From positions 1-54,744 of the forward strand of contig JAWKHR010000043.1 in assembly GCA_041394725.1 (NCBI GenBank): DNA of 54,744 nucleotides. Reading direction: 5' to 3'. Each line of letters opens with the position of its first letter. Within the stretch, counting starts at the first letter, position 1. This DNA is from JAWKHR01 sp041394725 (GTDB lineage Bacteria; Acidobacteriota; Vicinamibacteria; Vicinamibacterales; SCN-69-37). Positions 33,064 to 41,945 of the stretch are shown piece after piece. The notes below the pieces were generated by a model, which was given only the letters and a program-made list of their open reading frames with translations, had not been told where the DNA came from and did not search any database. The translations under genes and the position numbers were made by a program.

Positions 33064-33525
33064 GTGACCGACGACCGCCTCGCGCTCGACGACGTGACGA
33101 TGCCGGCCCTGCTCCGGCACGCGCGCGCGGCCTACGGCCTGGCGATGCGCCGGGCGCTGGCCTCGGCCGGGTACGACGACATCCCGAGCAGCGGTCTCTA
33201 CGTCATCGGGGGCCTGGCGCGCGAGCGCGCCCGCCGGCCCCTGGGACGGCTCATCGCCGATCTGAGGATCTCGAAGCAGGCGGCCGGCCAGCTCGTCGAC
33301 ACGCTGGTCGTCCGGGGCTACCTGACGCGGGAGCCCGATCCGCAGGACCGGCGACGATTCACGGTCGGGCTCACCGACCGCGGGCGCGCCGCCGCCCGTA
33401 CCCTGACCGCCGCCCGGGTCGCCGTCGACGCCGATCTGGCAGCACGGGTGGGTCCCCGGACCATTGCCAGCGCGCGCAGGACGCTCGCCGCGCTGATCGA
33501 CATCGCGGCCGACACCACGAACTGA
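33064..33525 (+). CDS. MarR-family transcriptional regulator
   Basis: 153 residues, GTG start. Winged-helix core: 'IPSSGLYVIGGLARERARRP', 'LGRLIADLRISKQAAGQLVD', 'TLVVRGYLTREPDPQDRRRF' and 'TVGLTDRGRAAARTLTAARV', with the D-x-R-D/R wing motif. It precedes two VOC-fold genes that are probably its targets. The palindrome over the -35 box suggests autoregulation. MarR proteins usually respond to phenolic or oxidative ligands; the ligand here is unknown. Confidence 0.92.
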   Translation: MTDDRLALDDVTMPALLRHARAAYGLAMRRALASAGYDDIPSSGLYVIGGLARERARRPLGRLIADLRISKQAAGQLVDTLVVRGYLTREPDPQDRRRFTVGLTDRGRAAARTLTAARVAVDADLAARVGPRTIASARRTLAALIDIAADTTN

Positions 33526-33541
33526 GAGGAGTCACGAACCC

Positions 33542-33922
33542 GTGGACACCGACATGCTCGTCTCCGGCGTCATCGCGCAGCTTCGAACGACCGACCTCGC
33601 CGCCTCCATCGGCTTCTACACGGAGACGCTCGGGCTGGCCCTCGCCTTCCAGTACGAGGATTTCTACGCGGGCATCCGGGCCGGCACACAGATCTTCCAC
33701 CTGAAACGGGTCGACGAGCCCGACCCGTCGATCGCCGACGTCGAGCACGGCGGCCACTTCCACCTCTACCTGCTCACGAACGATGCGGCGGCCGCCGCGG
33801 AGGCGGTGAAGCGCCAGGGCGTGAGCCTGGTGAAGGACGTCCACGACACGCCCTGGCGCACCCGGGAGTTCGTGCTGAGGGACGACCAGGGCCACACGCT
33901 GTACTTCGGCGAACCCCGGTGA
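33542..33922 (+). CDS. VOC-family (glyoxalase/dioxygenase fold) protein
   Basis: 126 residues, GTG start. One vicinal-oxygen-chelate domain: 'VIAQLRTTDLAASIGFYTET', 'LGLALAFQYEDFYAGIRAGT', 'HGGHFHLYLLTNDAAAAAEA', 'REFVLRDDQGHTLYFGE'. His in 'GGHFHLYL' and the Glu near the end ('YFGE') are plausible metal ligands. Substrate unknown; members include glyoxalases, bleomycin-binding proteins and dioxygenases. It lies 16 bp after marR and overlaps the next VOC gene by 4 bp. Confidence 0.9.
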   Translation: MDTDMLVSGVIAQLRTTDLAASIGFYTETLGLALAFQYEDFYAGIRAGTQIFHLKRVDEPDPSIADVEHGGHFHLYLLTNDAAAAAEAVKRQGVSLVKDVHDTPWRTREFVLRDDQGHTLYFGEPR

Positions 33923-34344
33923 CCGGGAGACCACGGGACACCATGGGAACCGACCGGACGACGGGACGACAAGGCGTGGTGGTCTTCGCCAGGGACAAGG
34001 CCCGCGTGTCCGCGTTCTACCGTGAAACGCTGTCGCTCGGGGTCGAGGAGTGCGAGCCCTCGCACGATCTGCTGCGCGGCGGCGGCTACGAGGTCGTCGT
34101 GCATGCGACGCGACGGACCCAGGCGGCCGGCCGCGAGCCGGTGCGGCCCGTGACGCCGCGTGACGGCGCCGCGCTCAAGCCGACGTTCGTCGTCGCCGAC
34201 CTCGAGGCCGTGCGCGCGGCAGCCGGCCGGACCGGGGGCTCTCTCGCGCCGGCCGACGAGGCGTGGCACATCCGCGGCTGCGTGGTGCTGGACGGCTGCG
34301 ATCCCGAGGGCAACGTCGTCCAGTTCAAGCAACGCGACGCGTGA
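33919..34344 (+). CDS. VOC-family (glyoxalase-like) protein
   Basis: 141 residues from a GTG overlapping the previous stop, or 133 from the ATG at 33943. The VOC fold is visible: 'VVVFARDKARVSAFYRETLS', 'HDLLRGGGYEVVVHATRRTQ', 'KPTFVVADLEAVRAAAGRTG', 'VVLDGCDPEGNVVQFKQRDA'. The terminal 'DPEGNVVQF' is the standard last strand. Third gene of the marR-VOC-VOC unit. Substrate unknown. Confidence 0.88.
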   Translation: MTGRPRDTMGTDRTTGRQGVVVFARDKARVSAFYRETLSLGVEECEPSHDLLRGGGYEVVVHATRRTQAAGREPVRPVTPRDGAALKPTFVVADLEAVRAAAGRTGGSLAPADEAWHIRGCVVLDGCDPEGNVVQFKQRDA

Positions 34345-34501
34345 AGCCAGCCGCCGGTCCCGATTTACGCCGCGCGAACGCTTCTTACGCGCCGCGTAAG
34401 TCGTGGTGACCTCCCCGAGCAATTCTGCCGCGCCCGCCGGTGCAGCAGGTGGCACCCCAATTGCCCTGCTGATCGGGTCTGCAGGACTCCAGGAGGTCCC
34501 C

Positions 34502-34885
34502 ATGCCCGATCCGACACGCACGGCCGCGCGGCTGACGACGCGACGCGAGTTCACGCTGGAGGCCGCGCTCGCCCTCCTCGGCACGGTCACCATCGTCGTC
34601 GCCGAGTCGTGCGGCGGCGGCAGCAGCCCTGCCGCGCCGTCACCCGCCGGGCCGGGAGACCTCAGCGGCACGATCTCGGCCAATCACGGTCACACGGCGA
34701 TCATCCGCGAGGCACAGCTCAGCGCCGGCAACGCGTTCACGCTCGACATCCGCGGCGTGGCGACCCACCCGCACAACGTGAACCTGACCCAGGCGGACCT
34801 GACCGCGCTCCAGAACAAGCAGTCGGTGGTGAAGCAGTCGACCAACAACGACGCGCACACGCACACGGTGACGTTCACGCCGTAG
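34502..34885 (+). CDS. Small exported histidine-rich protein
   Basis: 127 residues. 'TTRREFTLEAALALLGTVTI' is a Tat-like signal, followed by 'VVAESCGGGSSPAAPS', where the Cys could be lipidated although the lipobox is poor. The mature domain is about 70 residues with many histidines: 'NHGHTAIIREAQLSAGNAFT', 'VATHPHNVNLTQ', 'NNDAHTHTVTF'. I recognise the pattern from acidobacterial genomes but know no function; metal binding is a guess. The ATG at 34502 follows CCAGGAGGTCC, a strong ribosome site. The stop TAG runs directly into the short element-A derivative at 34885. Confidence 0.75.
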   Translation: MPDPTRTAARLTTRREFTLEAALALLGTVTIVVAESCGGGSSPAAPSPAGPGDLSGTISANHGHTAIIREAQLSAGNAFTLDIRGVATHPHNVNLTQADLTALQNKQSVVKQSTNNDAHTHTVTFTP

Positions 34886-34902
34886 GGGTCAGGTCTGACC
34901 CC
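34885..34902. repeat. Palindromic element A, 18-bp remnant (copy 4)
   Basis: GGGGTCAGGTCTGACCCC: the two outer ends of the element joined with the interior missing. Its first G is the last base of the stop codon of the histidine-rich gene, and it ends 3 bp before the stop of the convergent permease gene. Confidence 0.78.
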
Positions 34903-34905
34903 GTC

Positions 34906-37620
34906 TCAGTCTTCCCGCAGCACCGTCGCGAGATCCACGCGCGCCGCCGCGAACGCGGGACGCAGGCTGACGAGGACGGCCAGCACGACGATGAGGACGG
35001 ACACGGTCCCCGTGACGACCGGATCGAACGGCTCGACCTGGAAGAGAAACGCGCGGATGGTGCCCGCCCCCAGCCAGGAGAGCCCGAAGCCCAGTGCCAG
35101 GCCCAGGCCGACGAGGCGGAACGTGTCGGCGAGCAGCAGCGTCCGCAGGTGTCCGCCCGTCGCGCCGAGCGCCGCGCGGATCCCCATCTCGCGCCGGCGC
35201 AGCGCGGCCATCGTCTCGGCCAGCACCCACGCGCCCAGCACGCTCAGCAACAGCGCGATCGCGCCGAGCGCGCCCATCACCGCCATGCCGAACCGCTGGG
35301 GGCCCATCTGGTCCAGGAGCTGCGAATCCAGCGTGGTCATCGGCGACGGCCGGACGGCGGGATCGATGCCGCGGACCGCCTCGGTCACGGCCGCCGCCGC
35401 CGCGCCGACGTCGCCCGCCGCCCGGAACGTCACGACGCGGCGCGGCGAGGGCCGTTGCTGCGCAATCGGCCGGTACAGCGCGAGCGGCTCCAGCCGATTG
35501 ACGCGCGTGATCACGTCCGGGACGACGCCGACGATCTCGATCGTGTCGGGCGGCTCGCCCGGCCGGCTGAAGATCTCGGCGATGCGATGCCCGATCGGAT
35601 CTCCGTCCCCGGCGACCACCCGCGCGAGCGAGGCACTGACGATGGCCACGAGCGGCGCGCCGGCGCGGTCGTCCGGCGTGAAGTCGCGACCGGCGGAGAC
35701 CGGCAGGCCCATCGTGCGCAGGTAGCGGTCGTCGATGCCGACGAACGCCATCGCCGACGGCAGTTCGCGCGGCTGCCCGTCGAGCTGGATCGGATAGCCG
35801 CCGCTCATCGAGCCGAGTGAATAGGAGTACCCGAGCGCCGCGACCGCGGGATTCGGCGCGAGGCGCGCGCGCAGTGCGTCGAAGAAGACCTGTGCCCGCG
35901 TCGCGTCATAGCCGTTCGCGTCGAGATAGATCGCGCCCATCAGCAGCCGGTCGGAATGGAGCGCCTCGTTCAGGGCGAGCGCCCGGCCCAGGCTGCGCGC
36001 GAAGAGGCCGGCCCCGGAGACCAGCACCAGCGTGACCGCGACCTGCGCGGCGACCAGCGCCGTCCGCGACCGGCGGCGCGTCACCCGCGGCGTGGCCGCC
36101 GTCTGCGACCGGAGCGCGTCCGAGAGTCCCCGCCGCAGGCCGAAGACGCCCGCGACCACCGCCATCAGCACGACGCTCGCCACGGCGGCGGTCATGGCCG
36201 CCGCGACGACCCGGCCGTCGATGGCCAGGTCGAGCCGATCGAGGCTGATACCGCCCGGCAGGTCGAACGCGCGCAGTCCGTCGAAGAGCACCTGGCTCAC
36301 CGGCAACGCCAGCACCGCACCTGCGGCGGCCAGCAGCACGCCCTCGATCGCGACGCCGGCCGCGAGCCGCAGGCGCGTGGCGCCGAGCGCCAGACACATC
36401 GCGAACTCCCCGGCCCGGGACTCCGTGCGCACCAGGAGCAGCAGACCGACGGTGACGCTGCCGATGGCCAGCAGCAGCGCGACCGTGAGGCCGAGCAGGC
36501 GGCTGAAGGCCTCCACGCCGGCCCGTGACGCCTCGGGAATCGCGGTCGTCGCCAGGTCGGCCAGCTGGAACGTCCCGCCGCGGGCGGCATCGAGTGCGAG
36601 GCCGTTCAGCCGGTCCGTCATCTGCGCCGCCGACACGCCGTCGGGCAGCCGGGCGACGAGGTGCACCCACGCCGACGGCGAGAAGCCCGCAGCCACGCCG
36701 CTCGCGAAGTAGTTGCCGACGGGCTGGACCTGGTCGATCGCGTGCAACGGCAGGTACAGGTCGGGCGGCGCCGTGAGCGACAGCCCGCGGAACTCGCGTG
36801 GCAGGACGCCGACGATGACGATGTCGCGGTCGCGAACCCGCATCACGCGGCCGACGACGCCGCGGTCGCCGCCGAACTCAGCGCGCCAGAAACGATCGGA
36901 CAGCAACGCGACGAGCGGCACGCCGCGCTGGTCTTCGGCCGCGGCGAACGAACGACCGAGCGACGGCTGCAGGCCCAGCACGCCGAGCAGGTCGTGGCTG
37001 ATGAAGGTCACGCGCGCGTCTCGGGCCCCGTCGCCGGGCTGCGTGGCGATCGGCACCAGCGCGCCGACCGATCCCCAGCCCGCGAGGTCGATCACGCCCG
37101 CGTCGCGGAGGGCTGGATACAGTGGATACAGGTGCACGTCCAGGGTGTTCGTCCCGCGCGAGGTCTCGTACCGCAGATCGAGCTCGACCAGCCGATCCGG
37201 CGCGCGCACCGGCAGCGGGTGCAGCAGCACCGCCGAGATCAGCGACCACGTCGCCGCCGCCGCCCCGATCGCGCACGCCAGCGTCGCGATCGACACCATC
37301 GTCGCGAGCGGCTGCCGGCCCAGCCGCCGCACCGCATACCGCAGGTCGTCCATGGCCATCACCGTCCCCCGCTGCCACCGCGGACGCGGCGTCCAGCGCC
37401 AGAAGCCCCACGTCAGCCGCGCCGACTCGATCCAGTACCACGCGCGCGCCCGGCCCCGGCCGGTCCCGTCCACCCGCCGGCGGAAAGCCTCGCACAGGTC
37501 GCCCCGCACCATCGCGCCCTCGTCCGGCCTGATGTGACGCGCCAGGAGCCACTCGGCCACGCGGGGCGGGCGGGATGGACGGGCCGGCCGGGCCGGCGGG
37601 CGCGAGTCGGGAGCGTTCAT
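34906..37620 (-). CDS. ADOP-type MacB/FtsX permease (copy 5)
   Basis: 904 residues from the ATG at 37620. The N-terminus differs from copies 1-3: 'VAEWLLARHIRPDEGAMVRG' and 'DLCEAFRRRVDG' form the alternative ADOP cytoplasmic head, followed by 'WYWIESARLTWGFWRW'. TM1 is about 105-130. Both periplasmic and both FtsX parts are present ('MCLALGATRLRLAAGVAIEG'; 'MGIRAALGATGGHLRTLLLA'), and the end 'VDLATVLRED' is standard. The start overlaps the stop of the padR gene at 37617 by 4 bp. Substrate unknown. Confidence 0.92.
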   Translation of the reverse strand: MNAPDSRPPARPARPSRPPRVAEWLLARHIRPDEGAMVRGDLCEAFRRRVDGTGRGRARAWYWIESARLTWGFWRWTPRPRWQRGTVMAMDDLRYAVRRLGRQPLATMVSIATLACAIGAAAATWSLISAVLLHPLPVRAPDRLVELDLRYETSRGTNTLDVHLYPLYPALRDAGVIDLAGWGSVGALVPIATQPGDGARDARVTFISHDLLGVLGLQPSLGRSFAAAEDQRGVPLVALLSDRFWRAEFGGDRGVVGRVMRVRDRDIVIVGVLPREFRGLSLTAPPDLYLPLHAIDQVQPVGNYFASGVAAGFSPSAWVHLVARLPDGVSAAQMTDRLNGLALDAARGGTFQLADLATTAIPEASRAGVEAFSRLLGLTVALLLAIGSVTVGLLLLVRTESRAGEFAMCLALGATRLRLAAGVAIEGVLLAAAGAVLALPVSQVLFDGLRAFDLPGGISLDRLDLAIDGRVVAAAMTAAVASVVLMAVVAGVFGLRRGLSDALRSQTAATPRVTRRRSRTALVAAQVAVTLVLVSGAGLFARSLGRALALNEALHSDRLLMGAIYLDANGYDATRAQVFFDALRARLAPNPAVAALGYSYSLGSMSGGYPIQLDGQPRELPSAMAFVGIDDRYLRTMGLPVSAGRDFTPDDRAGAPLVAIVSASLARVVAGDGDPIGHRIAEIFSRPGEPPDTIEIVGVVPDVITRVNRLEPLALYRPIAQQRPSPRRVVTFRAAGDVGAAAAAVTEAVRGIDPAVRPSPMTTLDSQLLDQMGPQRFGMAVMGALGAIALLLSVLGAWVLAETMAALRRREMGIRAALGATGGHLRTLLLADTFRLVGLGLALGFGLSWLGAGTIRAFLFQVEPFDPVVTGTVSVLIVVLAVLVSLRPAFAAARVDLATVLRED

Positions 37621-37952
37621 CGCGGCGTCTTCCGGACGAGGTCCTCGGCCCCGGCCCACATCCGCACGAAGGCCTCGCGCACGTCGCGCAACTGGCGGCG
37701 GCCCGCGGGCGTCAGCCGGAAGTAGCGCTTCGCGCGGCCGCCGCGCTCGGGCGTCGCCTCGCCGACGCGCGACGCGAGGAGGCCCTTCTCCTCGAGCCGC
37801 CGGAGCGCGATGTAGACGGCGGCCTTCGCCACGGGCCGGCCCGTGCGGCGACGGATCTCGTCCATGATCGCGACCGAGTACGACTCGCCCTCCAGGTGCA
37901 GCAGGGCGATGAGGACGAAGTGCTCGACGTCACCGAGGGCGGCGCGGGGCAT
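37617..37952 (-). CDS. PadR-family transcriptional regulator
   Basis: 111 residues, PadR: 'LGDVEHFVLIALLHLEGESY', 'SVAIMDEIRRRTGRPVAKAA', 'VYIALRRLEEKGLLASRVGE' and 'RYFRLTPAGRRQLRDVREAF'. This subtype ('GRPVAKAAVYIALRRLEEKG') goes with ADOPs carrying the alternative head, as the adjacent copy at 34906 does. 4-bp overlap with that permease gene. A TTGACA box lies upstream on the minus strand (37994-37999). Confidence 0.92.
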   Translation of the reverse strand: MPRAALGDVEHFVLIALLHLEGESYSVAIMDEIRRRTGRPVAKAAVYIALRRLEEKGLLASRVGEATPERGGRAKRYFRLTPAGRRQLRDVREAFVRMWAGAEDLVRKTPR

Positions 37953-37972
37953 GGGGTGTGTTGTTTGGGTAG

Positions 37973-37999
37973 CATCTATAACGTAATGGGGCTTGTCAA
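37973..37999 (-). promoter_or_regulatory. Possible padR promoter
   Basis: On the minus strand, TTGACA (37999-37994) is a perfect -35 box; the A+T-rich TATAGATG follows after 13-15 bp, a short spacing, so the -10 assignment is weak. Transcription would start about 15 bp before the ATG at 37952. Confidence 0.4.
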
Positions 38000-38057
38000 G
38001 CCCGTGGGTGTTCGCAGCCCGGGGAATCCGCCAGGCCGGAACGGCCGGATGGAACGA

Positions 38058-39854
38058 TCAGCGCCCCGCGATCCGCAGATCCTGCGCGACGCGCGCGCCT
38101 TCGTCGAGGTGCACCGGCACCGCCGCGGGCACGAGCTGCTCGAGGAACGCCGGATCCACGAGGTCGCTCACCTCCATGTCGGCGAGCGCGGCGATCAGGT
38201 AGTCGCCGCCGGGGAGATTCGCAAAGGCAAAGTGTCCGTCCGTGCCGGGCCGCACGGCCTGAATCCGCCGCGCGCCGGGGCGCCACATCGCGCGCTCGGC
38301 GGGCAGGACGACGATGAAGTAGTCGGGCGCGGGCCGCGCGCCGGCACCCAGCAGCGTGCCCGAGAGCTCGCTGTGCCGGTTGGTGAACGTCGCGACCATC
38401 CCGTTGACGTCGCCCGCCGGTCCGATGTCCAGCGGGTAGTCCAGCAGGTCGCGCCCGCTGACGAAGGCCGATCTCAGCCACCAGCCCGGCGGCGCGAACA
38501 TCGAGGCGGGCGCGTACGTGCCCGGCGAGATGCCGGTGAACACGAAGCGCCCGTCGTCGCCGACCGGGGCGGAGGGCGCGACGACCGGAGCGCCCGTCAT
38601 CTCGACCAGGCGGAGCCGGAAACGCGTGACGTCGTCCGGTTGCACCGGCACGTCACCCTCGAACACGGCGCGACCCGTGAGGCGCAGCCCGGGCTGGAGC
38701 GCGAGCGTCACCTCGGCCTCTTCCGCGCCGACCGTCAGGTCCGCGAGGGCCCACAGGACGCCGTCCTGCTGGCTCACCGTCCGGGCCGTGAGGCGGTAGC
38801 GTCCGGGGAGCACGCTGCCGAAGCGGAACGTGCCATCCGGACCGGGTCGCGCGCCCGCGGGCGGCACGAGGCGTTCCGCGAGGACGGGATCGCGCGCCGC
38901 CGGTCCCGTCATCTCGCGCACGAGCGTCAGCGACGTCGTCCCCGGCACCTCGCCGCCCGACCAGGTGACCCTGCCCGCCACCGCGCCGACCCGCACGGCC
39001 TGCAGCGCGATGTCCACGCCGCCGCGATCCTCGCCCTCGGCGATCAGCACGACGGCCGCTTGGTCCGGATCGACCGTGCCGGGGTAGTAGACCGGCGCGT
39101 AGCCGTAGACGGCCGCGGGCGGCGCCGGGCGTGACGGGCCCGCCGCAGGTCCGCGCGATCCGCCGGCGATGCCGCGCCCCCGGCCCGCGCCCCGGCTCCT
39201 GAGCCGGGTGAGGATCGCGTCGATCTCGTCGTCGGACCTCAGGGCCAGCTCCCGGGCGGCCGCATTCGGGATCGTGGCGCGGACGACGTAGCGACCGGGC
39301 AACAGGCCGAACGCCCGGTACATACCGCGGTCATCGGTCTCGATCGGAATCCCCGGGTCGGGGGTCGCGGTGCCGAGCGGGACCACCTCCAGCCGGACGC
39401 CCGCCGCCGGCTCGCCGTCGCCCTCGCGGACGATGCCCGAGATCGCCGCGCCGCGGGCGAGCGCGAGCGTGACATCGGCGAACCGCTGGCCGTCGGCCAG
39501 GGTGATCGGCGTGCCGGGCTGTCCGGGTCGCCGGGCGCCGTAGGTGGCCGCGACGTACGGCGGACGCGCGGCGACGAGCGTGTAGTTGCCGGCCGGCAAT
39601 CCCCCGAAGGCGAACGCACCGTCGAGGCCGGTAATCACCGTCCGGCCGCGCGCGAGCGCGTCGCTCGTGATCGTGACCAGCGCCCGCGCCACCGGCGTCG
39701 CGGACGTCGCCGTCGTGACGACCCGCCCGGCGATGACCGCCGTGCCCGTACGCTCGCGCGGCGGCGGCGGACCACCGCGCCGTTGGGCGGCGTGTCCCAC
39801 CGGTGCCGCCGTGACCGCGGCGACGATGGCGAACGCGAGCGTCGTCCTCGTCAT
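38058..39854 (-). CDS. Secreted carboxypeptidase-regulatory-like (Ig-fold) protein
   Basis: 598 residues from the ATG at 39854. Signal peptide 'TLAFAIVAAVTAAPVGHA'. Several carboxypeptidase-regulatory-like/Ig modules follow: 'ITGLDGAFAFGGLPAGNYTL', 'ETDDRGMYRAFGLLPGRYVV', 'GPDGTFRFGSVLPGRYRLTA', 'GTDGHFAFANLPGGDYLIAA', each with the G-x-F/Y...LP-G-x-Y signature. No enzymatic domain. These acidobacterial proteins are probably surface or periplasmic binding or adhesion modules; role not established. 4-bp overlap with the upstream homologue ending at 39851, so the two are cotranscribed. Confidence 0.85.
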   Translation of the reverse strand: MTRTTLAFAIVAAVTAAPVGHAAQRRGGPPPPRERTGTAVIAGRVVTTATSATPVARALVTITSDALARGRTVITGLDGAFAFGGLPAGNYTLVAARPPYVAATYGARRPGQPGTPITLADGQRFADVTLALARGAAISGIVREGDGEPAAGVRLEVVPLGTATPDPGIPIETDDRGMYRAFGLLPGRYVVRATIPNAAARELALRSDDEIDAILTRLRSRGAGRGRGIAGGSRGPAAGPSRPAPPAAVYGYAPVYYPGTVDPDQAAVVLIAEGEDRGGVDIALQAVRVGAVAGRVTWSGGEVPGTTSLTLVREMTGPAARDPVLAERLVPPAGARPGPDGTFRFGSVLPGRYRLTARTVSQQDGVLWALADLTVGAEEAEVTLALQPGLRLTGRAVFEGDVPVQPDDVTRFRLRLVEMTGAPVVAPSAPVGDDGRFVFTGISPGTYAPASMFAPPGWWLRSAFVSGRDLLDYPLDIGPAGDVNGMVATFTNRHSELSGTLLGAGARPAPDYFIVVLPAERAMWRPGARRIQAVRPGTDGHFAFANLPGGDYLIAALADMEVSDLVDPAFLEQLVPAAVPVHLDEGARVAQDLRIAGR

Positions 39855-41872
39855 CGCACGATCCGCAGCATGACGCCCTCGCGCGTCGATGCGAGGTCGT
39901 CCAGCCGGACGGGGGTCGCCCGGCCCGCCCGCGCCGCGAGGTACTCCGGGTCGAGCCACGCCCGCTCTTCCTCGCTCGGTACGCCCACGAGCAGGTAGTC
40001 GCCGGCCGGCAGGCCGTCGATCCGGAAGCGGCCATCGGGCGTGGTGAGCACCGACCGCAGACCGGCCGGGTTGAAACCGTAGTTCGACCAGCGTCCCGGA
40101 TCCGCGGGAAACGCGATCACGGCGGCGCCCGCCGCGAGCGGCGCCGCGCCCTCGGTGACGGTGCCGGCGATGGTCGAGGTCCCGCTGGCGAGCCGCACCA
40201 CGACGTCGGTGATGTCGTGCCCGTCGCTCGCGTCGAACGGCCGCTCGGCGTAGTCGTGGCCCTGCCACGTGATCGACTCGACCCGCGCCTCGCCGCCGAA
40301 CATCAGGCGCAGGATGTACTCCCCCGCCATCAGCCCTCGAAACTCGAACGTGTCGATCCCGCGCGAGCCGCGGGCGCCACGTGCGCCGCCGGACGTCCGC
40401 CCGCCGAGCACACCGAGCGAGCGCCGCGCGTCGGCCGGCTCGAGCACCAGCGACACGGACGTGGTCGGCGTGCCGGGTGCCCACTCGATCCGGCCGGAGA
40501 GCGTCGCACCGCCGGTGAGCGCGACGACCACGTCGTCCACGTCCCGACCGGACACGACGATGGACTGCCGGCCCCAGAAGGACGCCTCGGCGTCGTCCTG
40601 CAACGCGGCGAGGTGGACGCCGGGCGGTGCGGCGGACACGTTCATCGACATCGCGCGGTGCGCCGGAAACCGCAGCGGTACCGGTACCGCGGTGGACGGG
40701 TCGCCGAGGGTCGAGATCGCGAGTTCCGCGTAGGCGTGGCGGACCTCCACGACGTACCGGCCGTCCGGCACATCGAGGAAGGTGAAGCGTCCGTCGGTCA
40801 AACTCACGGCGGTGGCGACCTCGCTCCCCTCCCCGAGCTCCTGGAGCCCGACGGAGAGCAGGCGCACGATCTGCCCGGCAATCGCTTCCGCCGGTCCCTG
40901 CAGCACGCCGGCCACGCGCGCGGTCGCGACCGGACGCAACTGGAAGTCGATGCCCTGGCGACTTTCACCGGGCTCGAGGTCGATCGGCGTGGCGTCGGCG
41001 GGCGTCGCGACGTTCGGATAGAAGACGATGGGGTACGCCATCCGCCGGCCGTCCGGTCCCGGTGGCGGCGGCACGGCGTAGCGGCCGGCGACGAGCTGCT
41101 GTCCGTCCCCGGCGTCCACGAGTTGCCTCACGGCTCGGTCCGCGGCGCTGGCGGCTCGCAGATCGGACATCGACGTCCCCGCGCTCGCGCCCGGTGCCGG
41201 AGGCGTCGCCGATGCCGCGAGCGTGGCCTGCACGGACGGCACCGTGACGACGTATCGTCCGGGCCCCAGCCCCGCGATCCGGTACGCGCCACGATCGTCG
41301 GTCCGTGCGGCGCCGCCGATGAACCACTCGGCCCGACCGGCCAGCATGACGCGCGGCATCACCCGCACGTAGGCCCCGACGACCGGCTGCCCCGTCTCGT
41401 CCACGACGGTACCGGCGATGCTGCCCGGCCGCCCGAGCGTGACGCGGACGTCGCCGATCCACTGGCCGTCGGTCAGGGCGAGCGGCGCGGCGGGGCCGCG
41501 CGGATCCCTCCGGCCGTGGCCGCCGTCGAGATACCCCGGCTTGGTGGCCGTGAGCAGGTAGCCATCCGACGCGGGCAGGTCGATGAATGCGAAGCGTCCG
41601 GTCGGCGTGGTGATCTGCAGGAAGAGCTGGCGCTTGCCGCCCGGCGGCGTGGTCTCGAGCTGGACGGTCGCGTTGGCGAGCGGGCGTCCGGTCGAGGCGT
41701 CGAGCACGACGCCGGTGATCGCGCCGGTGCCCGAGGCGGGCCTGGCATCCGGTGGCGGGGCGGAAGGCACCACGACGCGCGCCTGCCGGGCGCCTGGGCT
41801 CGCGGTGAACGCCACCGCCAGCGCGGTCAGCAGGAGGGCCGGCACGAGGCGTCCGCCGCGTCTTCCGGTCAT
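39851..41872 (-). CDS. Secreted carboxypeptidase-regulatory-like (Ig-fold) protein
   Basis: 673 residues. Signal peptide 'LVPALLLTALAVAFTASPGA'. Modules: 'ITGVVLDASTGRPLANATVQ', 'TPTGRFAFIDLPASDGYLLT', 'VVDETGQPVVGAYVRVMPR', 'RTDDRGAYRIAGLGPGRYVV', 'LTDGRFTFLDVPDGRYVVEV', 'TTPDGRFRIDGLPAGDYLLV'. Same class as the downstream gene and likely its paralogue in a two-gene unit (ATGA overlap). Upstream, the 72-bp gap to the permease gene at 41945 holds a shortened element A, so the gene may have its own promoter or depend on read-through. Confidence 0.86.
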   Translation of the reverse strand: MTGRRGGRLVPALLLTALAVAFTASPGARQARVVVPSAPPPDARPASGTGAITGVVLDASTGRPLANATVQLETTPPGGKRQLFLQITTPTGRFAFIDLPASDGYLLTATKPGYLDGGHGRRDPRGPAAPLALTDGQWIGDVRVTLGRPGSIAGTVVDETGQPVVGAYVRVMPRVMLAGRAEWFIGGAARTDDRGAYRIAGLGPGRYVVTVPSVQATLAASATPPAPGASAGTSMSDLRAASAADRAVRQLVDAGDGQQLVAGRYAVPPPPGPDGRRMAYPIVFYPNVATPADATPIDLEPGESRQGIDFQLRPVATARVAGVLQGPAEAIAGQIVRLLSVGLQELGEGSEVATAVSLTDGRFTFLDVPDGRYVVEVRHAYAELAISTLGDPSTAVPVPLRFPAHRAMSMNVSAAPPGVHLAALQDDAEASFWGRQSIVVSGRDVDDVVVALTGGATLSGRIEWAPGTPTTSVSLVLEPADARRSLGVLGGRTSGGARGARGSRGIDTFEFRGLMAGEYILRLMFGGEARVESITWQGHDYAERPFDASDGHDITDVVVRLASGTSTIAGTVTEGAAPLAAGAAVIAFPADPGRWSNYGFNPAGLRSVLTTPDGRFRIDGLPAGDYLLVGVPSEEERAWLDPEYLAARAGRATPVRLDDLASTREGVMLRIVR

Positions 41873-41894
41873 GTGGTGTGTACGTCAATTCTAA

Positions 41895-41945
41895 GGGGTC
41901 AGGTCTTGGATCGCAGCCCTCGGCGTCGGCGAAGGACCTGCCCCC
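41895..41945. repeat. Palindromic element A, about 51-bp derivative (copy 5)
   Basis: GGGGTCAGGTCTTGGATCGC then AGCCCTCGGCGTCGGCGAAG and GACCTGCCCC: the left arm is kept, and the centre and most of the right arm are missing. It ends at the stop codon of the minus-strand permease gene (stop 41945-41947). Confidence 0.8.
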
